Source: Vulcanimicrobiota bacterium (GTDB lineage: Bacteria; Vulcanimicrobiota; Vulcanimicrobiia; Vulcanimicrobiales; Vulcanimicrobiaceae). From it: DNA of 64,000 nt. Below are positions 43,233 through 52,209 of the stretch, one piece after another (positions within the stretch are counted from its first letter, which is position 1; each line of letters begins with the position of its first letter). A model generated the notes under the pieces. It was not told where the DNA came from, made no database searches, and saw only the letters and a program-made list of their open reading frames with translations. The position numbers were made by a program, and so were the translations under genes. The DNA lies in the NCBI GenBank assembly GCA_027306785.1, contig DAHUZB010000013.1, forward strand, positions 231,581-295,580, given 5' to 3'.

Positions 43233-44316
43233 AAATCGCTCCTTGCACGAGTGCGGTAAGGCGCGCCGTTACGCGTGCCGTCGCATCGTCGTCCAACGCG
43301 CAGAAACGCAGCATGCCGACCAGTTCGGGTGCATCGTACGAACGCACCGCGATGCCCTCGTCGGCGAGCGCACGCGCGATCCGCGCCGCATCGTCGCCGA
43401 AATCCGCGAGCATGAAGTTCGCCGGGCCGCGCCAGCGCGCGCGCGCGTAGGGCGCGATCGCCGCTTCGATTGCATCCAGGCTCGCGGCGATCTGCGCGCG
43501 TAGCGTGGCTTCGAAGGCGGCGGTTCGGTCGCCGCCGGTCAGGTAGGCGTTCGCGGCGGCGAGGGAGGCGACGCCGACCGGATACGGACCGATCGAGCGG
43601 CGAAAGGCGGCTGCGAGGCGCGCATCGGCCACGGCGTAGCCGACGCGTGCGCCCGCGAGTGCCGCGCTCTTGGAGAAGGAGCCGATCACCGCGACGTTCG
43701 GCCTATTCGCGCGAACGAGCTCGATGAGCGAGCGTTCGGAGAGGGCAAGGTACACTTCGTCGACGGCGATCAGCACGTTGGGCAGTGCCGCCGCGATCGT
43801 ATCGACGAACTGGGCACTCGGTGCTTCACCGGTGGGGTTGTTGGGGTTGCCGAGCACGATGAGTTTGGTGCGCGCGTCGGCGGCCGCGATCAGATCGTCG
43901 GCATCGATACGCCAGCGTTCGGCATACGGTACGCGCACGATACGAGCGCCCGCCGATGCCGCGACCCGCGCGTACATGCCGAAGGTCGGCGTGACGGTGA
44001 GCATCGCGTCGCCCGGATCGAGCACGGTGCGCGCGACGGCGTAGAGAAGTTCGTCGGCACCGTTGCCGATCGCGATCTCGTCGGGGCTGCGGTCGAGACG
44101 CATCGCCAGATTCGCGACGAATGCGCGCATCAATTCGGTCGGGTAGGTACGCAGCATTTCTCCGTCGATCGCGCGTACCGCATCGACCACGAATGCGGGC
44201 ACGCACAGCGCGGCTTCGTTGCGGTGCATGCGGATCTCCACGCCGCGGTCGTCGAGGTCGCGCTCCGGATAGTCGGGCAGCGCCCGGATCGCGGGACGAA
44301 TCATCTGCTCGATCAT
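43225..44316 (-). CDS. hisC: Histidinol-phosphate aminotransferase
   Basis: A 363-residue fold-type I PLP aminotransferase. It has IAIGNGADELLYAVART, LVLGNPNNPTGEAP, VLIAVDEVYLALSE and the PLP-lysine segment IGSFSKSAALAGARVGYAV. It is placed second in the operon, overlapping hisG by 4 bases. ATG 44316 is used; a second ATG four codons later is also possible. Confidence 0.95.
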   Translation of the reverse strand: MIEQMIRPAIRALPDYPERDLDDRGVEIRMHRNEAALCVPAFVVDAVRAIDGEMLRTYPTELMRAFVANLAMRLDRSPDEIAIGNGADELLYAVARTVLDPGDAMLTVTPTFGMYARVAASAGARIVRVPYAERWRIDADDLIAAADARTKLIVLGNPNNPTGEAPSAQFVDTIAAALPNVLIAVDEVYLALSERSLIELVRANRPNVAVIGSFSKSAALAGARVGYAVADARLAAAFRRSIGPYPVGVASLAAANAYLTGGDRTAAFEATLRAQIAASLDAIEAAIAPYARARWRGPANFMLADFGDDAARIARALADEGIAVRSYDAPELVGMLRFCALDDDATARVTARLTALVQGAIYA

Positions 44317-44915
44317 CGCGTCACCAGCATCGCGAGGTCGCTGCGAAAGATGACCTCGACGATCTCGAGATCCATCGCGTCGATCGTGCCGCCCGTGAGC
44401 ACGATGTCGATCATGAGGTCGGCCATGCCGTAGGCCAGGGCGTTCTCCACGGTTCCGCCGATGGCGATCGGTTCGATGCTGCGCTCTGCCGTGGCGAGGG
44501 TGGCGAGATACTGCTGGGCGAGGGTGGGATAGCGGGCGCAGTAGGCGGCGCGCACAATGCCGCGCTCGGGCAGCGTGTAGTCGCGAGGAGCGATAGCGCA
44601 GAGGGCCGGCTTTCCGAAGCGCGCCGCCGGATCGTTCCAGGGGATGATGACGGTATCGAGCCGCGGATCGAGGCGATTGCCCGCCGCGAGCCACTCTTCG
44701 AGCAGATCGCAGCCGGTGTAGGCGACGACGCCGCGACCCCGCCGCGCGAGCTCGCTCGCGAGCATCGGAATATCCTCGCCGCGCGCGAACGCACGCCGCG
44801 TATCGGCGCAGGGGCTGCTCGCGCCGAACGCGTCGGCGGCGGCGGTGGCGAGACCGCGATTCTTCGGCAGGATCGCGACCGTTGTTTCCGGGCGGTCGTC
44901 CACGGATTGATACAC
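44313..44915 (-). CDS. hisG: ATP phosphoribosyltransferase, short form
   Basis: HisG catalyses the first, committed step of histidine synthesis. At 200 residues it is the short form without the C-terminal feedback domain; in other bacteria this form needs the HisRS-like partner HisZ, which is not in the window. Visible family features are VAYTGCDLLEEW and the PRPP-binding stretch IGGTVENALAYGMADLMIDIVLTGGT followed by AMDLEIVEVIF. It is the first structural gene after the attenuator. Confidence 0.92.
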   Translation of the reverse strand: MYQSVDDRPETTVAILPKNRGLATAAADAFGASSPCADTRRAFARGEDIPMLASELARRGRGVVAYTGCDLLEEWLAAGNRLDPRLDTVIIPWNDPAARFGKPALCAIAPRDYTLPERGIVRAAYCARYPTLAQQYLATLATAERSIEPIAIGGTVENALAYGMADLMIDIVLTGGTIDAMDLEIVEVIFRSDLAMLVTR

Positions 44916-44946
44916 GGCGAACCTTTCGCGCTGGGAGCGTAGGGAT

Positions 44947-44984
44947 AAAAAAAAGACGGGGCCGCGAAGATCGCGACCCCGTCT
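44947..44984 (-). terminator. his operon attenuator terminator
   Basis: Read on the minus strand, AGACGGGG (44984-44977) pairs with CCCCGTCT (44961-44954), continuing through TCGCG and CGCGG with a small apical loop, and is followed by eight U residues. It lies between the histidine-rich leader peptide and hisG, exactly where a transcription attenuator is expected. Confidence 0.92.
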
Positions 44985-45014
44985 CGGTGAGCTTTTGCTG
45001 CTACGTCGAACGCG

Positions 45015-45092
45015 TCAATCGATCATCCGCACGAGACCCTGCGGCCCGTGATGATGGTGATGATGAACGGTATGCGCGAACGCAAACGACAT
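45015..45092 (-). CDS. hisL: his operon leader peptide
   Basis: A 25-residue reading frame starting at ATG 45092 and ending TGA at 45017-45015. It contains AHTVHHHHHHGPQ, with seven histidines in all and six in a row. Ribosome stalling at these codons when histidyl-tRNA is scarce would favour an antiterminator and expression of the his genes. The frame precedes the terminator by about 30 bases. There is no room for a ribosome-binding site between the promoter -10 box and the ATG. Confidence 0.93.
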   Translation of the reverse strand: MSFAFAHTVHHHHHHGPQGLVRMID

Positions 45093-45101
45093 AGTGTGGC
45101 G

Positions 45102-45131
45102 GTTATACCAGGATGCGCCGGGCGCTGTCAA
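45102..45131 (-). promoter_or_regulatory. his operon promoter (near-leaderless)
   Basis: On the minus strand TTGACA (45131-45126), an 18-base spacer and TATAAC (45107-45102) form a consensus promoter. Only nine bases separate the -10 box from the hisL ATG, so transcription should begin within a few bases of the start codon. Confidence 0.85.
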
Positions 45132-45200
45132 CACCCGGGCGTTCGTCGAGGAAGGCCGGCGGTAAGTCAGAATCGGGTCGGCAGAGGGGAGCTTCGCCGG

Positions 45201-46841
45201 TTGAGCGTTGCGAACAATCTGCTCGCGGATCAGGTCCGGTATCATCTGGACGCGAATTCTGCTGCGCTGAAGTCGGACGTCGATCGCCTCGCATCGGGCC
45301 TGCGGATCGAGAGCGCGGCCGACGATCCTTCGGGCCTCGCGATCGCTACGACGCTGCAGACCCAGGCGACCGCGTTCACCACCGCCGTGCAGAACGTGCA
45401 GAATGCCGACAGCGCGGCGGCCGTCGCGCTTGGCGCGTTGACGACGACCACGTCGATTCTGCAGCGGATCCGCAGCCTCGCGGTGGAGGCCGCATCCGAC
45501 GTCGAGAGCGAATCGGATCGCGCCGATCTGCAGGCCGAGGTCTCGCAATTGCTCCTCGAGATCGATCGCATTGCGCAGAACACCTCGTTCAACGGGGAGC
45601 CGCTGCTCGACGGCACGCATGCCGGGTTCGTCGCGGAGCAGCCCGCGTATCTCACGGTCACCGCGAACGCCGTGCTCGCCACGGCGGGCGACGGCGGCAT
45701 CCTCACCGGCCTGCCGCCGGGAACGGTGACGCACAGCGGCGATATCGTCGTTCCGCCCGCCTTGACCTATCCGGTGCCTGGCCTTACGGCGGGAAAGCAG
45801 TACGCGCTTACGTTCACGGCGACGTCGGCAACAAGCCGTCAATACTCGTTGATTTTCGATTTTCAGTTTCCGCCGATCGTCTTTCAGGCGCATGCCTCGC
45901 CGTCGGGCACGGCGATGGGGCCGCTGATCGTCACTGCCGACGGTGCCGATTCTTTCTATGCGACGCAAGCGGGCGGCGTCGGATCGGTGACCCTCTCCAA
46001 CGTCACGTTCACGCCGCTGGGCGCAACGGGGAGCGGCGCGGTGCAGGTTGCGGGGGTGAATACGGGACTGCTCGTGGCAAGCGCGGTCGCCTCCGGCGCC
46101 AACTTCAACACGACGCCGAACGTATCGCTCCCGGGCATTCAAGGAACCGGCGGTGCGGCGACCGTCGACGGATCGATCGAGATTCGCGTGGTGAACACCG
46201 GGGTCTCCGTCGCCGCGCAAGAGATCTTCATCGCGAGCGCCACGGGTGCAGTCTGCGTTTCGACGACACTCTTCGCGCCGGACAGCGTGATCGCGGGCAC
46301 CGGAGCCGACGATACGAAGGGATTCGACAACGTCAAGATTACGCTCGGCAATTTCACGACCGCCGATGTCGGAGCGACCAGTTTCATCAAGGTGAGCCAA
46401 AATGTCGCGGCTATCACGAGCAGCGCGCAGCCCGCGTTCACGGTGCAGTCGGCGGCCGACGAGGGAGACGTCATTCGGATCGGCATTCCGGGAACGAGCA
46501 CGCGCGTGCTGCGGCTCTCGAATATCAACCTTGCCATCAGTTCGAGCGTGAACCCGTCGCTCGGTGCCGAAGATGCGATCGGGCAGGTCGACATTGCGCT
46601 ACGGACGTTGCTCGAACAGCAGGCGGAGCTGGGTGCCACGGCCGTTCGACTCAACGAAGACGCGAGCAACGACGGGATCGCCTCGGTGAACCTCCACGCC
46701 GCGGAGTCGTCGATTCGCGATGTGCAGATCGGCGCGGCGACGACCGACCTGACCCGGCGTCAGATTCTCGTGCAGATCGATACCTCGGTGCTCGCGCAGG
46801 CGAACACCTCGCCGACGCTGGTCTTGCGCCTCTTCCGCTAG
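45201..46841 (+). CDS. fliC: Flagellin
   Basis: A 546-residue flagellin. The conserved N-terminal D0/D1 helices are present (NSAALKSDVDRLASGLRIESAADDPSGLAIATTL, then NVQNADSAAAVALGAL). So are the C-terminal helices (LHAAESSIRDVQIGAATTDL, ILVQIDTSVLAQANTSPTLVLRLFR). Between them, about residues 150-450, is a large beta-rich insertion that would form the exposed domains. TTG 45201 is chosen because GAGGGGAG lies about nine bases upstream and it gives the family's N-terminus. No other flagellar gene is nearby. Confidence 0.92.
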   Translation: MSVANNLLADQVRYHLDANSAALKSDVDRLASGLRIESAADDPSGLAIATTLQTQATAFTTAVQNVQNADSAAAVALGALTTTTSILQRIRSLAVEAASDVESESDRADLQAEVSQLLLEIDRIAQNTSFNGEPLLDGTHAGFVAEQPAYLTVTANAVLATAGDGGILTGLPPGTVTHSGDIVVPPALTYPVPGLTAGKQYALTFTATSATSRQYSLIFDFQFPPIVFQAHASPSGTAMGPLIVTADGADSFYATQAGGVGSVTLSNVTFTPLGATGSGAVQVAGVNTGLLVASAVASGANFNTTPNVSLPGIQGTGGAATVDGSIEIRVVNTGVSVAAQEIFIASATGAVCVSTTLFAPDSVIAGTGADDTKGFDNVKITLGNFTTADVGATSFIKVSQNVAAITSSAQPAFTVQSAADEGDVIRIGIPGTSTRVLRLSNINLAISSSVNPSLGAEDAIGQVDIALRTLLEQQAELGATAVRLNEDASNDGIASVNLHAAESSIRDVQIGAATTDLTRRQILVQIDTSVLAQANTSPTLVLRLFR

Positions 46842-46884
46842 CAGCCCCCGGGCAAAGCGGCTCCGAATGGGGAAGATAGGGGCT

Positions 46885-48396
46885 ATGCAAGTTCTCGCGC
46901 ATAATCCCGCGCTCGTGGTGGAGCTCGCGGCGGTCTTCGTGCTCGTCGCGGCGATCACGGCACGCCAGCTCTCGCGCCGGGTAGGGATTCCCTCGATCGT
47001 GACCCTGCTCGCATTCGGCCTGGCCGCCGGACCGAGCGGCATCGGGGTGCTGCACCTCAACCTCACCGAGCCCGGCACGCGTTCGCTGCTTTCGCTCGCG
47101 GTGGCGATCGTGCTCTTCGAGGTGACGCTGCGCGTCGATCTGCGGCACACGCCGAAGGTCACCCTTGCTCTGCTCGCGCTCTTCGGCGCGGGGCTCGTGC
47201 TGATCGTGGTGCCGATCGTGGCGCGTACCTACGGTTACCCACCGCTGGTCGCGTCGATGATCGCGGCGATCTGCGTGGTCACCGGTCCCACTGTGATCGG
47301 TCCGCTGATGGCGCGTCTGCGTCCGCGTGCCGCGCTCGCGCATCTGCTCGAAACCGAGGGACTGGTGCTCGACGCGCTCGGCGTCATTATCGCCGCGGTG
47401 ACGTTCGCATCGTTTACCACGCGGCCCACGGGACCGATCGACGCGGCCTGGCACGCGGTGATTCGCGTGGCGCTCGGCATCGCGGTCGGTGTGGCGTTCG
47501 GCGTTGGTGGCCGCTTTTCTCTGCGGGCGATGGCGCGTGCATCGAGCGACGTGTTGAAGCTCTTCGTGCTGCTGCTCGGTATCGGCGCCTACGCGATCGC
47601 GGAACTGGTCTCGCATGAAAGCGGCCTGTCGGCCGTGGTGGTCTGCGGACTGCTCGTGGATCTGAAATCACTCCCGCACGAGCGCCTGCTGCGCGCGTTC
47701 AAAGAAGATCTCTCGATGCTCGCGCTCTCCACCGTGTTCGTGCTGCTGGCTTCGCAAATTCAATTGCGGCTGCTCGTGCCGCAAGTCGCTCCGGCGCTCG
47801 GCATCGTGGCGGCGCTGATCGCGGTGCGTATCGTTTCGGTGCTGCTCTCCACGATCGGCGCGCCGGTGCGCTGGGGTGAGCGCGTGCTGATGGCCTCGAT
47901 CTTCCCGCGCGGCATCGTGGCCGTCTCGCTCGCCACCTATTACGCGACGCAAATCCCCGCGTGGGGATTACGCGGCGGCAATCGACTGGCGGGCGTGCTC
48001 TTCATCGTGATCATCTCGACGATCGTACTCTCCACCGCCGTCTCGGTCATCGTGACGCGCGTGTTTCGCCTGCAGATGCCCGCGCTCATCATCGCGGGAA
48101 TCTCGCCGAGCACGATCGCGAGCGCGCAGCGCTTTCGCGATCGCGGGCATCTTCCGGTGCTCGTGGATACCGACGACGAGATCGTCGGCTTCGCGCGCTC
48201 GAACGATCTCGATGCGGAGTTCGTGGTCAACGCCGCCGACGTGAGCGCGCTCGTGCGACAGCGCAAGGCGCGCGCGATCATCGTGGAAGAAGAAGAGCGC
48301 TGGCGCGGTACCATCGCACAATTGCACGTGCGCCTGCCGGTGCTGCGCTCCGGCTCCGACGAGGAGCGTCGCTTCTTCGAAGAGTACGTTTCGTAG
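46885..48396 (+). CDS. Cation:proton antiporter (CPA family)
   Basis: A membrane protein of 503 residues from ATG 46885, with about 12-13 helices and CPA1-type motifs: SIVTLLAFGLAAGPSGIG, AAICVVTGPTVIGPLMARL (with TGPT in the discontinuous helix), and ETEGLVLDALGVIIAA with the ion-binding Asp. The C-terminal 110 residues resemble a degenerate nucleotide-binding TrkA-N-like domain (LVDTDDEIVGFARSNDLDAEFV). ATG 46867 is an alternative start. Confidence 0.9.
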   Translation: MQVLAHNPALVVELAAVFVLVAAITARQLSRRVGIPSIVTLLAFGLAAGPSGIGVLHLNLTEPGTRSLLSLAVAIVLFEVTLRVDLRHTPKVTLALLALFGAGLVLIVVPIVARTYGYPPLVASMIAAICVVTGPTVIGPLMARLRPRAALAHLLETEGLVLDALGVIIAAVTFASFTTRPTGPIDAAWHAVIRVALGIAVGVAFGVGGRFSLRAMARASSDVLKLFVLLLGIGAYAIAELVSHESGLSAVVVCGLLVDLKSLPHERLLRAFKEDLSMLALSTVFVLLASQIQLRLLVPQVAPALGIVAALIAVRIVSVLLSTIGAPVRWGERVLMASIFPRGIVAVSLATYYATQIPAWGLRGGNRLAGVLFIVIISTIVLSTAVSVIVTRVFRLQMPALIIAGISPSTIASAQRFRDRGHLPVLVDTDDEIVGFARSNDLDAEFVVNAADVSALVRQRKARAIIVEEEERWRGTIAQLHVRLPVLRSGSDEERRFFEEYVS

Positions 48397-48431
48397 CACA
48401 CGTTGCCGCCTCGCGGCGAAAGGGTGTGCGA

Positions 48432-48800
48432 ATGCGAGTCGGGGTGCTACTAGCCGTAGTCGCGATAATTGCGCTCGGCGGGTGTGCGGGCGGCAGCGGG
48501 GGGACGTGTCAGATGACACCCGTGCCGGCGAGTTTGGCGGGCACGCCGATTCCGGCGCAGCCATTTCCGTCCGGCTCGCACGTAACGAGCGCCGTGAACG
48601 TGGTGGTGAGCGTGACGGTCAATGCATCGGGCGCGCCGACCGCCGAGCAAATTCAGAGCAGTTCGAACGATGCCGCGGTCGATCGTGCGGCGATCGCCGC
48701 GGCGGCACGTGCGGCGTACCGCGCGGGGTTACCGGGATGCAGCAATGCTCCCGCCCCCGATATCGTCGTGGTGACGGTGCCTTTTAGTCCGACCGCGTGA
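48432..48800 (+). CDS. Small lipoprotein with TonB-C-like domain
   Basis: A 122-residue protein with a lipoprotein signal (VGVLLAVVAIIALGGC, lipid Cys18). The rest, VVVSVTVNASGAPTAEQIQSSSNDAAVDRAAIAAAARAAYRAG, matches the pattern of the TonB C-terminal domain. As a lipoprotein it cannot act as a normal TonB and may be a periplasmic binding or scaffold protein. Confidence 0.75.
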   Translation: MRVGVLLAVVAIIALGGCAGGSGGTCQMTPVPASLAGTPIPAQPFPSGSHVTSAVNVVVSVTVNASGAPTAEQIQSSSNDAAVDRAAIAAAARAAYRAGLPGCSNAPAPDIVVVTVPFSPTA

Positions 48801-48824
48801 CGCGTAGACGCCTCACGCGGTCGG
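48789..48824. terminator. Terminator-like hairpin
   Basis: Perfect 12-bp arms CCGACCGCGTGA (48789-48800) and TCACGCGGTCGG (48813-48824) overlap the preceding stop codon. There is no T-run, so it may be a weak or Rho-assisted terminator for the two converging genes. Confidence 0.6.
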
Positions 48825-48882
48825 GGACGAGCATCGAGACCGTGACGCTTTATAGCAGGCTGTGGTTGCCTGCGAACGTCGG

Positions 48883-49362
48883 TCAAGAAGCTTCGACCGG
48901 GCAGACGCCGTCGTTCACGTGCGGGGTGACACTCTCCACCCAATTGTTATTGTGATCGCGGTGAGCCGTTCCGGTGAAGGTGACGATCGCGAACCCGAAC
49001 GGGATGCCGCGTACGTTGCAAAGTTTCGGACGCACGGAAAGGTCGATCGGATGGCCAAGCAGTCGCATCCGGATGTGGTAGAGGCTGCCGGCGAGGACGC
49101 AGCATTTGTTCAGGTAACCGGTGGTGCCGGTGTCGATGGTGCTCATCTCTTGCGCGTTGTAGTTCGCGAATGCGGCGTTGCGCATGATGATGTCAGCGCC
49201 GACCCGTATGATCTGTCGGTAATTGGTGACGACGACCTCATTGCGCACCTCGATGTAGCCGTTGTGCAGGTTGATGCCCTGGGGAATCGTCGGCGCAGCG
49301 TATGCGGCGAGCGGGATCGAGGCGGCCATGAGGCCAAGGGCGAGCGTTAACGTGCGAAGCAT
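48883..49362 (-). CDS. Secreted protein of unknown function
   Basis: A 159-residue protein starting at ATG 49362 after GGAGG, with a clear signal peptide (LRTLTLALGLMAASIPLAAYA). The mature part has four Cys residues (NKCCVLAG, RPKLCNV, DGVCPV) that may form disulfides. No family is recognised. Confidence 0.7.
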   Translation of the reverse strand: MLRTLTLALGLMAASIPLAAYAAPTIPQGINLHNGYIEVRNEVVVTNYRQIIRVGADIIMRNAAFANYNAQEMSTIDTGTTGYLNKCCVLAGSLYHIRMRLLGHPIDLSVRPKLCNVRGIPFGFAIVTFTGTAHRDHNNNWVESVTPHVNDGVCPVEAS

Positions 49363-49533
49363 GGGTCCTCCAACGGAGAAAAAGTAGCATCGGATGAACG
49401 CGAGCAAGCGAGGGAAAGTTCCCCTGCGTTCGTTCGTGTACGCGTGGAACGCCACGATGACCTGGGTCGTCACGCAGGCGATGCCTGCACGGAGAGGGGA
49501 GGAGCATCGGAGCGCCGCGTTCGACAACGCGAT

Positions 49534-51726
49534 ATGAAGCGAAAGGATGCCATCGTTACGATCGGTGCGACCGTGGTTGCCGGTGCCGCTGCGGCGGGTG
49601 CCGCCCCGGTTGCTGCGGCTCCTGCCGAAGCGCCGCGCGCGATGCGAGAACTGCTCGATCGCGTGGTGCCGCAGCTCTCGTCGCAGTTTTCACTACGTGT
49701 GTTGCCCGCGGATCCGAGCGGTGAGGATACGTTCGAGATCTCGGGAACGCGCGGAGCAGTGGAGCTCGCGGGTACGGGCATCTCGGCGCTCGCCTGTGCG
49801 TTCAACTGGTATCTGAAGCACGATGCAGGCGGGCAGATCACGTGGGCGGGTCGCAACCTGGAGATCGGCTCGGTGTTGCCCGCGCCGACACCGGTGCGCC
49901 GCACCACGCGTTTTCCGCGCTGCTATGTGTTCAACGAGAACGTCTTCGGCTACAGCGTGCCGTACTGGGATTGGGAGCGCTGGGAGCGCGAGTTGGATAT
50001 CCTCGCGATCAACGGCTTCAACACGGCGATGCAGCAGATCGGCATGGAGGCGATCTGGCTCGATCTCTTCACCGAATTCGGCTACTCCGAGGCGGAGATG
50101 CTGAAGTGGATCGAGCCGCCCGCGCATCAGAACTGGCAGTGGCTCGGCAACATTCAGGGATCGCTCGGCGGGGTCTCGCGCGAGTTGATTGATCGGCGCG
50201 TCGCGTTCGGGCGGCGCATCATTCAGCGCATGTTCGATCTCGGTATCGAACCGGTCTTTCCCGCATTCGGCGGCTTCGTGCCGAGCGATTTCGGCGAGCG
50301 GCATCCGCACGCACCGATCGTGCCGCAGGGCGAATGGTACGGCTTCGAGCGCCCGGCATGGCTCGATCCCACGAGCGAGCTCTTCGCGGAGATGGCCGAG
50401 CGCTTCTACGCACATCTGCACGCGCGTTTCGGCTTGCCGGGCGGCTACAGCGTGAACGTGTTGCACGAAGGCGGTCGAGCCGGCAACGTGGATTTACCCG
50501 CGGCGGGCAAAGCGATTCAAGATGCGATGCTGCGCGCCGATCCGCAGGCGTTTTGGCTGCTGCTCGCGTGGCAAGAGAATCCGCGCCGCGAGGTGGTGGA
50601 GAAGCTCGATCCCACCAAGCTCCTGATCGTGGACAGCGTGGCCGACGATCACGGTCAATGGCTGCAGAAGGACGCGTTCTGGGGCATTCCGTGGACGTGG
50701 GGCTATATCAACGACTACGGCAGCACGACGATCGTGGAAGGGCGCCTCGCCGCGATCGCGCGGCAGTTGCCACAGACGGAAGCGTTGTCGCGCGCGTCGC
50801 GCGGCAACCTCGTCGGCGTGCACATCTATTCCGAGGGCATCGATCACAATCCGGTGATGTTCGATCTGCTCACCGATTCGGTATGGCGTGCGGGTGAGGT
50901 GCAACTCGACGCGTGGTTGGAAGGCTACGTGCGCCGCCGCTACGGCGCGGCCGATCCCCGCGCGCTCGCCGCGTGGCGCATCTTCGCGCGTACGGCATAC
51001 GGCGAGCCCGAGCGCCCGGAAGAAGGCGGACAACAGTCGATTTTCAATGCGCAGCCGGCGCTCGATGCCAAGGGGGCGAGCCCGTTCATCGACGCGGATT
51101 GGCTGTACGATCCGCACGAGTTCGAACGCGGCTGGCGCGCGCTGCTCGAAGCGGCCGATGCATTGCACGCAAGCGACGGCTATCGTTTCGATCTGTGCGA
51201 CATGACGCGACAGGTGCTCGTGAATCGCGGGCGGCTCTTGCTCGGCCGCATTCGTGACGCGTACGGGCGTAAGGACCGCGCTGCATTCGCGACGCTGACG
51301 ACGGAGTTTCTACACCGGATGGACCAGTTGGACGGCCTGCTCGGCACGCGCGAGGAGTTCTTGCTCGGGCGCTGGCTTGCATACGCGCGCTCGTGGGCGA
51401 CGGCCGATGCGGAGGCGGATCGTTTGGAGTACGACGCGCGCACGATCATCACCACGTGGGGCCCCGATCGCAAGACGTACGACGCCCTGCGCGACTATGC
51501 CAATCGCGATTGGAACGGCTTGATGCGCAGCTTCTACCGCGATCGCTGGGCGCGCTACTTCGCCTCGCTGACGACGGCGCTCGAACAGAATACCGAGCCG
51601 ACCGCAATCGATTGGTTCGAGCACGACCGCGCCTGGACGCTGCGGCGCGACCGCTACCCGGCCGAGCCGCACGGCGATACCGTGGCATCGGCTCGCAAGA
51701 TCGCAGCCGACCTCGGGGAATCGTAG
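49534..51726 (+). CDS. GH89 alpha-N-acetylglucosaminidase
   Basis: A 730-residue glycosidase matching the NAGLU/GH89 family, which removes terminal alpha-linked GlcNAc. Characteristic stretches are RFPRCYVFNENVFGYSVPYWDWERWERELDILAINGFN, GNIQGSLGG, FPAFGGFVPSDF, HEGGRAGNVDLPAAGKAIQ and HIYSEGIDHNPVMFDLL. Acidic residues in these blocks would be catalytic. The N-terminus (KRKDAIVTIGATVVAGAAAAGAA) is an export signal without a full twin-arginine motif. It is 4 bases from the next gene. Confidence 0.93.
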   Translation: MKRKDAIVTIGATVVAGAAAAGAAPVAAAPAEAPRAMRELLDRVVPQLSSQFSLRVLPADPSGEDTFEISGTRGAVELAGTGISALACAFNWYLKHDAGGQITWAGRNLEIGSVLPAPTPVRRTTRFPRCYVFNENVFGYSVPYWDWERWERELDILAINGFNTAMQQIGMEAIWLDLFTEFGYSEAEMLKWIEPPAHQNWQWLGNIQGSLGGVSRELIDRRVAFGRRIIQRMFDLGIEPVFPAFGGFVPSDFGERHPHAPIVPQGEWYGFERPAWLDPTSELFAEMAERFYAHLHARFGLPGGYSVNVLHEGGRAGNVDLPAAGKAIQDAMLRADPQAFWLLLAWQENPRREVVEKLDPTKLLIVDSVADDHGQWLQKDAFWGIPWTWGYINDYGSTTIVEGRLAAIARQLPQTEALSRASRGNLVGVHIYSEGIDHNPVMFDLLTDSVWRAGEVQLDAWLEGYVRRRYGAADPRALAAWRIFARTAYGEPERPEEGGQQSIFNAQPALDAKGASPFIDADWLYDPHEFERGWRALLEAADALHASDGYRFDLCDMTRQVLVNRGRLLLGRIRDAYGRKDRAAFATLTTEFLHRMDQLDGLLGTREEFLLGRWLAYARSWATADAEADRLEYDARTIITTWGPDRKTYDALRDYANRDWNGLMRSFYRDRWARYFASLTTALEQNTEPTAIDWFEHDRAWTLRRDRYPAEPHGDTVASARKIAADLGES

Positions 51727-51730
51727 CGGT

Positions 51731-52198
51731 ATGCTTCCCACCGCACCGCCGGTCACCGCCGCTTGGATCGCCGCTCACCTGCCCCCGCGCTACGACGAGA
51801 TCCTCGGCGGCACGACCAATACGTTCACCGTCACCTACACCGCCGACGGATGCGCCCTGCACGTGAGCGTGGCGCCGTCGTGGAACTTCAACACCGCCGG
51901 GAGCGACGATCATTCGTCCGCGTATAGCGTGAAGGGCGACACGCTCATCGGCAAGCGCCTGCAGACGGGCGACGGCGGTGACGGCACGATCGACTTCGCG
52001 CTGATCGACCCGCAGTCGCTGCGCGTCTCACGCGTGGATGAATTCCTCGGCACCGAACGCGTGAAACCGACCGGCTTCGAGTTCACCTACCGCAACGAAA
52101 ACGACGCAAAACAGATGCTCGCCGCGATGGAATCCGTAGTAAAGCAATGCGCGAGCGCGCCGTCACCCGCTCCCGTGCCGACCGGAACGCAACCGTAG
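51731..52198 (+). CDS. Hypothetical protein
   Basis: A 155-residue protein with no clear signal peptide and no recognised domain. It has a beta-rich middle (TNTFTVTYTADGCALHVSVAPSWNF) and a Pro-rich tail. It follows the GH89 gene by 4 bases and probably shares its transcript. Confidence 0.6.
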   Translation: MLPTAPPVTAAWIAAHLPPRYDEILGGTTNTFTVTYTADGCALHVSVAPSWNFNTAGSDDHSSAYSVKGDTLIGKRLQTGDGGDGTIDFALIDPQSLRVSRVDEFLGTERVKPTGFEFTYRNENDAKQMLAAMESVVKQCASAPSPAPVPTGTQP

Positions 52199-52209
52199 CC
52201 GTCTCGCCG

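Noticed and set aside
45048..45200. Extending the flagellin upstream to an ATG at 45048.
   Set aside because: That stretch is the complement of the his leader peptide and promoter (poly-His codons read backwards as Met/Val), and homology begins only at TTG 45201.
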